Part shown: one piece after another, positions 47,301 through 59,490 of the stretch
Layout: every line of letters starts with the position of its first letter
Numbering within the stretch: the stretch's first letter is position 1
NCBI GenBank assembly: GCA_013350335.1
Contig: CM023534.1
Coordinates: 21,657,302 to 21,721,301, forward strand
Length of the DNA: 64,000 nucleotides
Reading direction: 5' to 3'
From: Chimonanthus salicifolius
Lineage: Eukaryota > Streptophyta > Magnoliopsida > Laurales > Calycanthaceae
Notes under the pieces: model-generated
Told to the model about the DNA's origin: nothing
The model's database searches: none
The model's input: the letters and a program-made list of their open reading frames with translations, nothing else
Made by a program: the position numbers and the translations under genes

Positions 47301-47658
47301 TAGGGCACTATTCACAGTACTGTTCATGCAGTTACTATTCACGTGGTTACTATTTCACTTCCACCATGTGACTTGGTCAAACACTTATGTTGGCTTTTCC
47401 ATTCCCTTTATGCCCTTGTGTCTTTAAGGTATTCCATTCGGATCTTTTTTGACTTGGCGTGACACGTCGTCACCCAATCATTTTTAATTAAATCTTATAC
47501 GTTAGATTTCCGATCGTGATACCCGACATTAATTTATAGATTAATTTCCTCAATTAATCTTCCTCTTATTTTCTCTAATTAATTGATTAATTCCCATTAA
47601 TCTCAATTAATTAATATAAATTCAATTTTAATAATCTTTAAAATTCTGGGGTGTCACA
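44391..47658 (-). mobile_element. Solo LTR of a gypsy (Tekay-like) element, minus strand
   Basis: On the minus strand it begins TGTGACACCCCAGAATTTTA and ends GGGAGGGGTGCTACA. It is flanked by a perfect 5-bp duplication, AAAGG (44386-44390, 47659-47663). At 3268 bp it is similar in size to the LTRs at 17,399 and 26,902 but is a different family. No interior or second LTR is present. Inside it lies a host receptor-kinase fragment (46,534-46,865) in the same orientation. Near the kinase's upstream edge, 46,901 onwards reads TGTAGCGTCCC, echoing the LTR-end TGTAGCACCCC, so a more complex history is possible. Confidence 0.75.
46534..46865 (-). pseudogene. NCRK: Receptor-like kinase fragment (NCRK-like) inside the solo LTR
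   Basis: On the minus strand a single frame from 46,865 encodes the N-lobe of a protein kinase: a degenerate Gly-rich loop (YGGSSVVYNG), the VAIK lysine motif (DGRVVAIKRLK), helix C with Glu (EFLTEIELISRLNHCHVVP), the hinge (LIVFEYMPNGNL) and the start of the C-lobe (PLDWGTCVGIARGAARG). It then ends at a TGA (46,534). The closest family I recall is the plant receptor-like kinase NCRK. The catalytic loop, DFG and activation segment are absent. An intron acceptor (CATAG) precedes the exon, and the coding part ends at GCAAGG/GTGATG, which looks like a donor, so the piece is genomic DNA and not a processed cDNA. It is a truncated, almost certainly non-functional copy. Confidence 0.8.
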
Positions 47659-48532
47659 AAAGGAGGCAACACCCCCTTGTTTGGGAGTCGGGGTTAGAGG
47701 GCAATTTTATAATTTTCACATTGTTTGTTTTGTAAGCCCTAATTATGGTAATATATAATGTCTCTTTTTCGTGAGAGATAATAGAGCAAAAAGTGTAACG
47801 AGGGTCACAGAGAATTAAAAATTGAAACTAAAAGCAATTATCAATCACATCATAAAAGTACATTGAAATTTATCACTATCTTGTATTGATTTTGTCTTAT
47901 CTAAATTTGATAAATAAAATTATTTTTTCTAAAATTTTGATTTTAGATTATGATACAAACCAAGGTGGTAGACGAAAATCAACCAAGGTGCATACAAGAT
48001 ATGAGACCCGTCAATCTTACAGTTTCTGGGATCCTTATTTGTTCAAGTGTTTATGAACGGATTCCTTACCAAAGACTAATAATGAATGTCTATGGTGAGC
48101 AAGTTTTAAAAAAATTCTATGTTTCTTATAATTGAATTTAAATTTAAAAAATGCAAATCTCACTTAAGACTTTGAAATGCAATTAAAGAGAAAAAAGGAA
48201 ATTGCAATTAAAAATTCAATTCAATTAAAAAAAGCATAGAATTAATTGAAACACTTACTTTGAATAAACATGGAGACCTTTCTCCAAATGGGCCTTGCCC
48301 CTTTCCTTAAACACACTTGCTTTATATGAATTTTCTCTCCATTTTTATGTGAAATTTTGTGTACCAAAGCCCTCTATTTATAGTAAAAATGTTGCACATC
48401 TAAGATGCTCATGTGGCAGCTAGATGGCAATTACATGGAATTTTAAACCAATACAAAAATAGAAATTTTACATGTGTCATGCCTATGTTGCAACAAACCC
48501 TCCATGTGGTTTGCTGCACACAACCAATGCTT

Positions 48533-48798
48533 TTCACCACCCAATGAGGATAAACAAGTGTTTCATCAACAAATAAGAATGAACCATGTGTTTCAAGACC
48601 TTTCTAGTGCTTATTGGTTATTGTTCACCAAGCAATGAGGATGAAGGAAGTGTTCCTCCAAGAAATGAGAGTGAAGTATGTGTTTTATCAACTTACCAAA
48701 GTTTATTGATTGTTCTTACCAAGCAATGAAGAAGGAAGATGTGTGTTCTCCAACAAATGAAAATGAAACACGTGTTCCTCCAATCAATGAGAGAAAGA
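48533..48798. repeat. Degenerate minisatellite, unit of about 90 bp, three copies
   Basis: Units start TTCACCACCCAATGAGG (48533), TTCACCAAGCAATGAGG (48624) and TTCTTACCAAGCAATGA (48713). Each continues with (G)TGTT(T/C)(C/A)TCCAA-like and AA(A)TGA words. Lengths are 91, 89 and about 86 bp. Confidence 0.7.
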
Positions 48799-49691
48799 TT
48801 CTTTGCAACAAACCTTGAGAGTCCAGGTGGAGCTTATTTGGAGTCCTATGTGGAAGCTTATTTAGATTTAAGATCAAGCTAGTGGGTTATTATGTCATTT
48901 AGTAGGATCAAACGGATTTTGAATAAAATTTTGAGTTTTGGGTTTGGAAACTTTCAATGACTTTGCAATGAGTGAGTTTCCGGTCAAAATCTTCAATGAA
49001 AGCCAAAATAATTTCTTGAATGTTGTCCTTACCTATACATTCCATCAATTGAACTGGCCAAGCCTCGATCTCCATGTTGTCCCCAAAATCTCGTCCCACA
49101 TGTGCACCCGCTTGCACTGAATGTTTTGATTCGGAGCTCTTACTAGCTAGCTCGAGTTTGCGCTTGTCCCAATCAAACATGTAGCTTTCTTTATTACCGG
49201 GTTTGATGTCCACATCAGATTAATATACAATTATATTATAATTGATATTATGAGCTCAGTTGATCTAATGAATACCATAATTATAAAATATGTGTTAGTT
49301 AAAGTGACAGATTTTCCAAATATTATCAGACATCGGTTGATGGAGTCGTTGTCAAATGTCGATCAACGTAAAACGATATGGCTGATTCTAAAATTGTTAA
49401 AAATACAAGCTTTCACAATTAAATGAAAATATACAGAAGATTATACAATTAAATATAATGTTCTGAAGTGTGAACGTGAGTTGGTAGAATGGCTTAAGTC
49501 TTCCTAATGATATATTTCGTTTTAAACTCTAATAATTGACCTATTATTTCTGCATATTAATTGTCAAAACAGGTATGTGATAGAGAAGTGGCAACTATAC
49601 TTTAAATTTGAAAGGTGACTTAGAATCATTTCAAAATCATTTTCTTTCACTAACAGAATTTATATAAAATTAATTGATGGATAAACCAAAT

Positions 49692-49822
49692 TGGAGTGAT
49701 AACTAAGACAGTGTCTCAAAAAGCTATAAATCTGTCAAAAAAACGGAAGTTCTCAATTCTCATTCTACTTCAAAAGAACATTCTTTGTAGAGTTATCCAG
49801 TCTGAAAGTAAGGCAATTTAAA
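49692..49822 (+). mobile_element. tRNA-derived SINE-like copy (family B)
   Basis: Starts TTGGAGTGATAACTAAG, has CTCAATTCTCATTCTACTTC at the B-box position, then TTTGTAGAGTTATCCAGT, and a truncated tail. It is collinear with the copies at 56,853 and 61,421. Confidence 0.5.
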
Positions 49823-50587
49823 TATGACCCAAAATTAATCGTGTATTTCTAAGAGATCTGACACGAATTTTATAAATAAATACTGAATTGAATTAAATTC
49901 ATTAATAAAATTATGAATAGATATATTTTTAGCCAATTTAAGCTTGTTTAAGCCCATCTCATCCAGTTGTCAAATTTGGATTCGACGGATAAGCCTTGAA
50001 TTTGGGTAACATCTCAGATTTTTAAACTCAGATGCTGTAATGATCGATTTCAGAGGGATTGGCTGTCTTTATAATTAAAAATATGAATAAGTGATTAATT
50101 ATATGACTATCAAACTGTTCAATATAAGTTTGATCAAATTATTCTAAACATTAATTTTTAATTATTTTAATTATGGAATAAATATTTTCATCTGTATTAC
50201 TCAATCTAACAGTGAAATTATAGCAAAATTTTAAATTATTTAAATTCATCACCAAGTAGTCTCACATGGGCCTAACATGTCCAAGTCGACATCTGGTTAG
50301 AGCGCTTTCTATATTTCTTTATAAATACATGGTACATATCAAGCTAAAATACCTACTCAGCTTCATCACATAGTATTAAGAAGAAAATCCAGTACAATGA
50401 CGTAGTTTAGAAACTAAAAATATTTGAGTGACTTGTTTAAGCCAATGTTTTAAAAACCGACTCGTGGATCAACTTTCTTAGGAAAAGAGTTAGGTTTGAT
50501 ATGGTTCAATTAGGATTCAACCATGGTCAAACTTGGTCAAATCCGTCTTACCAAGATATGTTATAATAATATTAATTAATTTTGTTT

Positions 50588-50752
50588 TTGTTTTTTGGAT
50601 AATGAGGGTATCCCTGAGGTATTGACCTAACAAGACTAATCCCTTGGGGCCCGCACAACCATTGCCCACACAGCTTGTCCAGATAAGTCAGGTTGTAGCA
50701 CCAAGTTTGATCCTGGGACATGAGGGGGCAAACCCCACACCAAAGACCACTT
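50588..50752 (-). mobile_element. tRNA-derived SINE (family A, Au-like), second copy
   Basis: The 3' half on the minus strand, GGGATTAGTCTTG...CAGGGATACCCTCATTATCC, matches the copy at 12,496-12,649. The 5' half has GGTCTTTGGTGTGGGG and a B-box-like CAGGATCAAACTTGG, but the A box is more diverged. Both copies end in a short T run on the plus strand. Confidence 0.6.
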
Positions 50753-51708
50753 TTTAATTAATTAACGATGAATTAACTCAAAATATAATAATATGCCAAT
50801 AAATATGAAATATTAAATATCAAATATAAAACACATAAAATATAAAAGTGTAGCAATCGCATTTTCATAAAAAGGACTTGTTCAAGCTAATTATAATTTT
50901 ATAATAGAATACTCCAACAATTCAACATAATAAGTTCATAACCTTTGAGTAGTTATTGAGGATGAACTCTATTAATCATTTTGAACCCTGGGTCATTCAG
51001 GTTTGAAATTTGAAAAGGTTTTCAAAAAAATCGAACTGCATTTAAGAAAAATCAAAGTTGAACCGGGTTTAGTGGCTTAGAAGGGTGAGATTTTAACTTT
51101 TAAAACATTGGTTCAAGTAAGCTAACTAGATAATTTTAAGAAGAGTAAATTAAGAAAAAAAATTACTAAATTTTTTCGAGTCAAATTTAAAACTCAACTC
51201 AAACCATGTAAAACAAATCAAATTGTATCTAGCTAGAAATTTAATTCTGTTAATTTAAGTAAGCTTATTCAAACTATGAATTCAACAAGCTAAAAAGAAA
51301 ATAACTGAATCAATTAAGATATACATCGAATTACAGACTCTGAACTCAAATGCGAATTATCGAATAGTGAACCAAGTAACTATGATTTCTCCTTGGTTAT
51401 GGAGTATTATTTTGATATGTAGTCTCCTAAAAATTAAATTGATTGGACCAATGAAGTTATGTTTATAATGATTATAAGAGTTTTGAAATTGAAAAAGTGA
51501 TAACTAAGAGAGTTAAAAAAAATGTGGATGATCTCATTAGATTGATTCTCAAACCGGCATACATAGGCCCATCACCATCACAATTGGTGGGCCTAAACCA
51601 TGGGTTGGCTTGGTAGCAATGTTAGCTGATGGTTCATTCGAGTGGTGTTTCTTGAACGATGACCAAGCCCATATATTTATAGTCTTCTCAAGCAACTAAA
51701 ATAAACAT

Positions 51709-51838
51709 AAAAATTCCCCATGTTATTAGAAATTTATTCAATAAAGGACATTATTATTGGGTCTAATTGCTAATAGTTCCCAAGCCTGAACCCAAAAACA
51801 CCACAATAGGACTTATACAAGGTGCACGCCATCAGACC
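51709..51838 (-). pseudogene. Duplicated 3' end of the subtilase gene
   Basis: This segment repeats 52,137-52,268: ATTCCCCA, TTTATTCAATAAAG(G/A)AC, ATTATTATTGGGTCTAA, AACACCACAATAGGACT and GCCATCAGACC occur in the same order. It therefore carries a decayed copy of the last 20 or so codons, the stop and the start of the 3'UTR, about 430 bp downstream of the real ones. A SINE-like copy sits between the two copies. It has no independent coding role. Confidence 0.75.
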
Positions 51839-51877
51839 TATATTAAAAAAAAAATTATGATCAAGGACCCTATTAAT

Positions 51878-51989
51878 CTTAGAGTATTTGTAAGTCTCCC
51901 TACTCACACACAACGGATAATTTTATGGGAAGTGGGAATTCAACTCAGGACTTCCGCTTTTCTGAAATGAGTTTTTGGCCATCACTCCA
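51878..51989 (-). mobile_element. tRNA-derived SINE-like copy (family B), best-preserved
   Basis: On the minus strand: GGAGTGATGGCCAAAAAC (A-box-like), then CCTGAGTTGAATTCCCAC (B-box-like), then ATTATCCGTTGTGTGTGAG and GGGAGACTTACA. The two box-like motifs at tRNA spacing are the main evidence that the family is tRNA-derived. It lies between the duplicated subtilase 3' ends. Confidence 0.6.
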
Positions 51990-52197
51990 ACCAATTTGGG
52001 TTTCATTATTACAAATTTGACACTGTTGACAATACAAACTAAGCAAAATTTAATAGCTAGGAGGATTATAACGGTGATTGAGACAATAAATTTGACATTT
52101 TTACATTGTTCACTTGGAAAGGCCAAAAATAAAAATAAAAATTCCCCAATTTTATAAGATATTTATTCAATAAAGAACATTATTATTGGGTCTAAGT

Positions 52198-55100
52198 CTA
52201 ACTGCTGATAGTTTCCAAACCTGAACCGAGAAACACCACAATAGGACTCCTTACAAAGTGCAAGCCATCAGACCATATCAGTCTACCAAAAACATAGCCC
52301 CTACTGTATCCTCCTTTGTTTGGCACCACTGTAAGCTTAAACATCTTTTCTTCTCCCATTTTGTCAAATTTCAGGTTTTGAGGCTCCACCATTGCTGAAA
52401 CTCCACTGGGTGCTGCTACACGTACAGTGTATGTGCCTGGGGGCCCAACATTTTTGAGCCTTCGAGTAACAGTGGTTGAGACATTCAGGTTGGGGACAGT
52501 GATAGAAGGGTAATTGAAGTCCAAGAGACTCATCTTCTTAGTCGGGCATGAGTACGTCCGATCGGAAAAGGTCGATATTACTGTCGAGTTATAACCAAGA
52601 GAGCATAGGAAGTTCAAGTAATCATCAGTGGTTAAGTCGTAGACCAGGCCAGGGTCCATTGCGCGGTTCGGGTGAACGTGGCCTGCACCATAGCTGAATG
52701 GTGTGGCCTTGAGGAATGATGAATTCTTGATGGGTGCTTTCATATTATCCATCTGTCTAGCTGCATAGAAGAAAGCTTGTCAAATGAAATGAGTTTTATC
52801 TTTACTTGATTGGGATCTATATTTAGGTTTGATCATAAGATGGTTGTATAAACTCTAAATTACTAACTGACACAATGTAGCTGGTAACATTGAAACTGTA
52901 TTTTTGTTTATTGGAATGGTAGGTTTCACGTGTTAAACCTAAATGTCTGCAGGTGATTTCACAGTTGGTAGGTTTGATTGGTAGGGTTATACTCACCAAA
53001 GAGAGAATGCAGATTACAATCAGCAAAGTTGAAATTTCAATAGTGCTAGCCATGTGATCATTTCATCTAAAATTCTTTTTTTCTTTTTTTTCGATCAAAC
53101 GGGTGATTTTCTCACCTACTACGGATCCCATACTACCCCCCATAAACTGAAAATCCATAACCCCAATTGCTACGGGAATACCATTTAGTTGACCTATGCC
53201 CGTTTGAACAGCCTCAGTTAAACCTGTCTTTCTTTGATACGAATCGATACGATCTCTATAAGGCTCCTCTTCCGAATGAAATTGAATAGGGTCCATAGAG
53301 ACCATGTCTTCAGACATAGAATAAAAAAAATGTAAAACCTTTTATAGTTAGCACTCAAACTCAGTATAGATGTAGAAAGGGATTGAGCCACATGGACAAT
53401 TGAATGTTAGTGTTTGTGGCCTGACTTATATCATTAAATGGATCAAACAAAACTGAACTAAGTTACAACCAGAACCATTTTATAGTTGGTAAGTTGTTTT
53501 ATGATTGTCTATTGTCTCCATCTTGGATAAGCAGTCAATTTGGGGTCAGTTTGGCTATTGACTCCAGCATGTCTATTTATGGTCATCTTAAGCCTAACCA
53601 TTTATCAATCAAGTTACAAACTTTTAATTTCAAGCCAAACCCAAATTAAAGATATAGAACAAGTAGGGATTTTCTTACAAGAAGTCATGATTGCCGATCT
53701 AATTGCAGAAGGGCTCCAGCTGGGATGGAGTGTTCTTAGAAGGCCTGCAATGCCGGAAATGTGTGGGCACGACATCGATGTTCCTGATTCAACACCGAAG
53801 GGAACACGACGGGTATCAAAACTGAGGCCTGTTGGGCTTGATGCTTGGGAGTAGGCAGCAAGAACACTCACACCTGGTGCAGTAATATCAGGCTGCACAA
53901 ATGTAACAATAATAAGAAAGTAAGTATATCAAATACAAATGTTCAGTCAAGCAATGAGAGAGAGAGATGAAATATGATCAGTAGCAAACCTTAAGTATCT
54001 CTGGTGTAATTCCATTTGGCCCTTGAGATGAGAAAGCAGCCATGTAAGGTGCCGGTTTACTGCCGAGGACTGATTTCGGACGGGTAATATATGCAGTTGG
54101 CGACCTAGAACTTAGAATGTGTTACATCTCAACTAAATAGAGATTAACATAATCTAACTCTAATCTTAATCCTTATCGTAACAACTTCGACATGGAGGAT
54201 GAACCAAGGTTCATAGACTGTCTGATCATTGTGACTTACTAGGTTACGCACTGTTGATCGGTATGCTATTTGGACAGCCTGATTTGCATCAGATGGAGCT
54301 ACAGAGCTGCTAGGAATTAGGATGCAAGATTTTCTTCACCAATGTTCTCAAATTGAAAAGAAATTATGACCAGAGAAAGAACTCACCTAGTAGAGTTGAT
54401 GTAGGATAAAATAGCAAGACCATCAGCTACGTTTATATGTGAAGCTGGAAGAACGTGAGCATCGGCGATGATTTCATTTCCCGAAGCCTCGTCATTGGCT
54501 AGGATCATGCCAGCACCACCGGCCTCACGGACTGCCTCACCCTTCTCCACTCTTGCATTCACGCCGCGCACGCAGAAGACGATCTTTCCTCTCACCTTCT
54601 TGGGATCGAGTGATCCTAGGAAACAGAGTTTTCTGCAATAGCAAGCTATTGAGATGTATATGTGAATTGATGTGAAAATTTAATCATTTAAATTACTATA
54701 TATGTAAGTCATTAACATGGGTACCCACAGAAGTAAGATAATCACTCAATTGAAGAGAACTGAGATAAGGTGCTGAGGTTTAGAACAATGTCCAACATAT
54801 TTTGGTTACAGAATTGCATATAATAATATAGCTCTGATGGGCCTCTACAGAAATTACAAAACTTAAATAAGAAATCTTCGATCATAAACCATGTAGGAAG
54901 CTTTCTGTGCAACCAATCAAAGGCCCCATTTGTTAATACCTCAACTTTGTCAAGTTGAAGAACCTTAAGAGGTTAATGAAAGCTCAAAGATTAGCAGAGT
55001 TGATTTTATATTTTGAACTAAATTGTTTTTTGGAGTTTTGAAAGGCTTCAGTCCAAACTAATATAGAGGATCATTCCGTGAAGACACTAGAGGCCAGTTT

Positions 55101-58100
55101 CTCTTGAGTTTCCTCTTTCAAAGCTTTCCTTGATGAGTCCCAAAGGAATTTAGACCGTCAAGAATCAAGCATCTTCCATTTTTGTAGTATTAGTAGCCAA
55201 GAATTTATTGTTGAGCCCAGTTATTGAAAATGCTTTTGTTTTTAAATAAATTTACTGTACTTGCTTTTTTTGTGAGTTTGCTCAGAACTATAAACAAAAT
55301 CCTTTTGCATCATTGTCCTTGCTTTTCATTCTTCACTTTTAGCCTAAAAGATGAAGTTTGACAGGTGAAGTGGTCCAGTCTCATATAAATTTTTAGATTT
55401 TTTTTCTCCTCACAATCGACACGAGACTTTCGTTCACACCACAATAATCCTTCCCTCGAAAAAGGCTCTCCGGCGTATAGAATGTTGCCAACCATCCTGT
55501 TCGACTAAGGGATTCTTAAGCCCACATATTGTTGCTTGGGGACCTAGTTCTGATACCATTGTTGAGAATAGGCTTCCAGCCTTAAAAGACTAGCTTGATA
55601 GTTGGTGTGACTCAATCTCATATGAGTCCTTAGATTTTCTCCTCTTATAATCAATTTGGGACTCTCGTTTGAACCCCAATATGGCACCCACTACCTATGC
55701 TACTTGTGATTAGAGTAATTTTCATAAAACTATTGTTAGAAAATCATAACTTGATAACATTCTTTAGGTTTTTTATAACTCACTATAAAAAGCTAGTCAT
55801 TGAGAGAAGAGTGTCATAAGTGTTATATAGAACCATTGGTATCACAAATTAACCGAAGTGTGAGTTTTTGTCACTTCTCACCACCCTCACGTGCAGCTGC
55901 GTCCTTCAGTTGTACATGAAACTTCACACATATGCAGTTTTGCCATGCGTGCATGTGGAACTCACTCTAATATCATGTTAGAAAATCATGACTTGATAAA
56001 TTCTTAAAGTAGAACTCACACTAAAAAACTAGCTATTAAGAGAAGGGTGCCTTCAGGTGTTATATAGAATCGTTGGTTTCACAAATTAACTAATGTGGAT
56101 ATTTTTGTCACTTCACAGCTATTTTTGTTTTCATAGTTTTCATTAGGTATTTTGAGATATTAAATATATATAATATGATTCTTGATTATTCCATTAAATT
56201 GATCGCTAATATATAAAATGAATTTTGCTTACGCATCCCGTCTCGAGGCATTCATGGCTTTTGCATCAACAGAGCTGATCAGGCAATACATCTTTTCTTT
56301 CAAAAATGTTGATGAAAGGCTTTGTCCCTGTAAATATAGAAAAAAAAAAATGAAAAAAAATGGTGTTAGCTCTATTTGACTAAATTATTACAGACCATTC
56401 TTTTTTCCGATATAAGAATATAAATAAGAAAATTTTGATTTTCATATCAAATTAAATGCCAACTCTAGATTAATGAGTTAAATGATTTAAAATAATAATA
56501 ATGATGAGTAAATATAATTTTTTTTACAAAATTTGTATACTTTCCTGAACCCTCTTCTAATAATTTGAAGTGGGGAAAAAGAGATGAAAGTAAACGTCTT
56601 GTACAATATCAACTGGAACTTAATAAAAGGGAAATTGAAATTGAGAAAATTGCACAAATCCCACAAAAAAAAAAAAAAGGAGATACCATGGCTCATTTTT
56701 TGATGAAATTTATAAAATAAAGAGAAAAGTGAATTATCCTTAATAAAAAAATATATAAAATAAAGAATGTCCTTCATAACCAATATTTTCGCAGTTCACA
56801 AGATTGGCAGGCCCTTCTGCAATGGTAATGATTTTTCAGTAATTCAAAGGGGTTAGAGTGATAAAAAATTAGTACCGGAGAGAGAAAGTCCTGAGTTCCA
56901 TTTCTACTATACTCCAAAGAATTATTTTCCGTGGAGTTACTCGGTGTATGTGGATAGAGAGACTTGTACATGCTTTGAGATGATTAAGTACTCTAAGAAA
57001 CTTGAACAACTTGGTCATAAAAAAATTATTTTTCAGTCCTCATCTCAAAAGATGAGTGGCACATTGTTGGAATCCACAGGCCTATAGACAATAATTTACA
57101 ATGGTCAGAATTTGACCTCGACTTTCAGGCTCATTTGCTGGAGAAGATTCGGGCTAATTAAGCCAGGGTCAATCAGGGTTAGAAATCTCGGCCGATACAC
57201 ATTGTATCGGTTGTACTGGTGAGATATCGGCCGATACACATTTAAACAACCGCTTTAAAAAAAAAAAAAAAGAGAGAAAGATATTAGCCGAGACGCTGAT
57301 ATCTCGGTATCAGCAATTTTTTTACCCCTAAAGTCAATAAAAATGAACAATCAAATACGAACCAACTGTGCACTCTAACTGTTCAATGTCCAGTCCAAGA
57401 TTTAATCACCCAACGCAAGAGAATGAGCCAACGATCAAGTGCTTTGTTTGGTAACACAGATTTTAAGATTTTTTAGAGGTTGTTTGATTATTTATTCGAA
57501 AAAAAAAAGTAATTTTACAAAAAAAATATTATGTTTAAATTTGATTTATATTATTCTACAGATATTGTGAAATCAGGCCTCGTTTCAAACTAACAAAAAT
57601 CCTATATTTTTATTGCTTATGCCAAAATTGTTATTTTCGTTAAAAATGAATGAAGCATTATCTTGAAAAGTAAATAAAAACTTTATCTTTTTCTCGTTAG
57701 ATAATTTCTTATTTCATTTTTTGTTTTTTTGGGAAAGTACTCTTATTCCATTAAAGAAAAGAGAAGCATCTTATATTTTATGTTTTTTTTTTTTTTATAG
57801 TTGAAAATGGCTTTCAAGAGAATAAATAAGGAAAATAGTACGTGAAAATGGAAATATAAAAGAGCACATAAATAGAAAATCGGTGAAATTTTATGCTTAC
57901 TGAATTATCTTATATCATTAAATGAGCCATAAAAAATCAACTGCTTATAACATTGTAATTTTTAATGATCAATATCACAATAATAAAATTAGACAAATGA
58001 GGCATGCTATTGTTGTGACTTTTATACACATTTGATCCAATCATATTACTTTCTAATTAACTTTTTAAGTAATTCTTCATATTTCATTTTCCTTATTCCA

Positions 58101-58801
58101 TTCTAGATAAAATTTCTCTAGTTGAAATATGAAAAATAGCCTATTAAGTGGAATAAAATTGTTTAAAATTATAGATATTTTTAACTTTATAATGTATGAA
58201 TTTTGAGCTACCAAACACAGCTAAAGAACAAAATATATGAGAATTGAGTAAGGCAAAGTGGCAAACCTTGTATTTGTCATTGTTCCCTAGCTCAATGTAT
58301 GAAGGGAACTCCCTATCCATAGTGCTGGCCCCCACAGTCAAAATCCAAGGGGCGAGATTGGAAACAGATCCTGAAGTGGGCCCCGAATTCCCTGCCGAGC
58401 AAACGACGACCACACCATTTTGGACGGCGTGGAACGATCCGATTGCCAGACCATCGCTGAAATAGTCGATGGGTGGCCCACCTAGAGAAACCGACAGCAC
58501 ATCAACTCCGTCGTGGATTGCGGCATCGAATCCGGCCAGCATGTCGGCATCGAAGCATTCGCTGCCGTTGAAGGGTGGCCAGCAGACCTTGTAAGTGGCC
58601 ACTCGGGCCCTGGGGGACCCACCCTTAGCTGTTCCATTGGCATAGCCAAAGATGTTTGCTCCTTCGACAAAGGCACCACCGGCGGTGGAGAGGGTGTGGG
58701 TCCCATGACCATCAACGTCACGCGCCGAGTTGGAGGTTGCGTTGAGTGGACCAGCTACGGCCGCGTAACCATTGCTGAAGTACCTTGCTCCAATCAGCTT
58801 T
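52198..58801 (-). CDS. SBT5.4: Subtilisin-like serine protease, SBT5.4-like (C-terminal 588 aa; 5' part not found)
   Basis: Plant subtilase (S8 family), normally secreted to the cell wall after removal of a signal peptide and an I9 inhibitor domain. Six exons on the minus strand: 58801-58267, 56327-56233, 54632-54387, 54104-53990, 53892-53679 and 52760-52198. All introns are GT-AG, phases are consistent and there is no internal stop. Seen in order: KLIGARYF, the catalytic His region ([10 protein letters not shown]), [13 protein letters not shown], the oxyanion Asn (SAGNSGP), the PA domain (exon 54632-54387, [12 protein letters not shown]), the catalytic Ser ([11 protein letters not shown]), and the fibronectin-like end ([24 protein letters not shown]). 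The sequence fits SBT5.3/SBT5.4. The first base of the 58801 exon completes a split codon, so at least one upstream exon is required. The catalytic Asp, prodomain and signal peptide, about 200 residues, are not in 58,802-64,000. Either the intron exceeds 5.2 kb or the gene is 5'-truncated. Confidence 0.88.
53091..53322 (-). pseudogene. accD: Plastid accD fragment (NUPT) in a subtilase intron
   Basis: On the minus strand about 230 bp encode an uninterrupted piece of the plastid acetyl-CoA carboxylase carboxyltransferase beta subunit: [20 protein letters not shown], then [19 protein letters not shown], then [19 protein letters not shown], then GEKITRLIE. It is cut off at about 53,091, where A-rich non-accD sequence begins, and at about 53,322. 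Only about 77 of the roughly 500 residues are present, without the active-site region downstream. It sits in the 918-bp intron between the catalytic-Ser exon and the last exon. This is nuclear-integrated plastid DNA. The intact frame and near-plastid sequence suggest a fairly recent transfer. Confidence 0.9.
56853..57000 (+). mobile_element. tRNA-derived SINE-like copy (family B) in subtilase intron
   Basis: Starts GGTTAGAGTGATAAAAAA, has AGTCCTGAGTTCCATTTCTA at the B-box position, then CCGTGGAGTTACTCGGTGTA and GACTTGTACATGC. It lies in the antisense direction inside the 1.94-kb intron between 58267 and 56327. Confidence 0.55.
57174..57330. mobile_element. hAT-type MITE, CGGCCG-palindrome family, copy 4 (short form)
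   Basis: A 157-bp element starting CAGGGTTAGAAATCTCGGCC and ending TTTTTTTACCCCTA. The flanks GGGTCAAT and AAGTCAAT match at 6 of 8 positions. It contains TATCGGCCGATACACATT and a poly-A tract. It sits in the same subtilase intron as the SINE copy at 56,853. Confidence 0.7.
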
Positions 58802-59391
58802 CTGGTATTAAAATTAAATTACAAAATATGAAACAATTAAGACCTTTAATTAAAGTAGAAAAAAACATGAAATCCAAATAATTGTTGAACGTTCAATCTA
58901 AATTCAATATCTTCTTTGATTTTGATAAGTTTAAATCTAATAGCTAAAAATATTCTTTTATTCTAAGTACAACTAAATCTCTTATAACAGGGCTTACTAA
59001 CCCATATACTATATTATATTGCAATATAATATTTTTGTCATTTTATAATATAATATAATTATGTTACTTTAGCTTTTTCACTTTGTTAGTATTTTTTATT
59101 TGTCTTTTCAAAGGTCTAGATGGTTATAAATAAGTCAGATATTGGGCTTTTTTATTTTTCATAAGAAGTAACAGGAATGGATTTTATTAGTATTTAGAAG
59201 ATGACAATTGAAAAAAATAAACTTATATTTCTTGTTATTAAAAATACGAACGTTTGCATCATCTATAATGAAGCAAGTCCCAACAAGATACACTATCACA
59301 TATTAAGACTTATCATTTATCATTCTCATTATTATTAAAATAGATAATTTATAATATGGGTTATTCTTATTTTTTGATATATCTTTTTTCA

Positions 59392-59490
59392 ATATCAAGT
59401 ATTCAAGCCTCTTAGAGCATTCAACTAATCTTCGAATCATATGTACGCCTCCCTACCCACATATACTAGGTAACTCTACAAGAGTGTATA
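59392..59490 (-). mobile_element. Truncated SINE-like copy (family B)
   Basis: Only the 3' part is present. On the minus strand: GAGTTACCTAGTATATGTGG, then GTAGGGAGGCGTACATATGA and TCTAAGAGGC. The box region is missing. Confidence 0.4.

Larger units (their letters stand above)
47664..51708. other. Intergenic region between the solo LTR and the subtilase gene
   Basis: I recognise no gene. It contains a three-unit degenerate minisatellite (48,533-48,798) and two SINE-like copies (49,692-49,822 and 50,588-50,752). A minus-strand frame of 101 codons at 48,908-49,213 is open but resembles no family I know and is not called. The rest is AT-rich. Confidence 0.5.

Noticed and set aside
48908..49213. 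101-codon minus-strand open frame
   Set aside because: It has no recognisable family, motif or splice context. It is kept only as an unexplained open frame.
52823..53053. 76-codon minus-strand frame with a hydrophobic, signal-peptide-like start
   Set aside because: It lies wholly in the last subtilase intron, has no homologue I know after the hydrophobic part, and no supporting splice sites. I considered a displaced subtilase signal peptide and found no inhibitor domain following.
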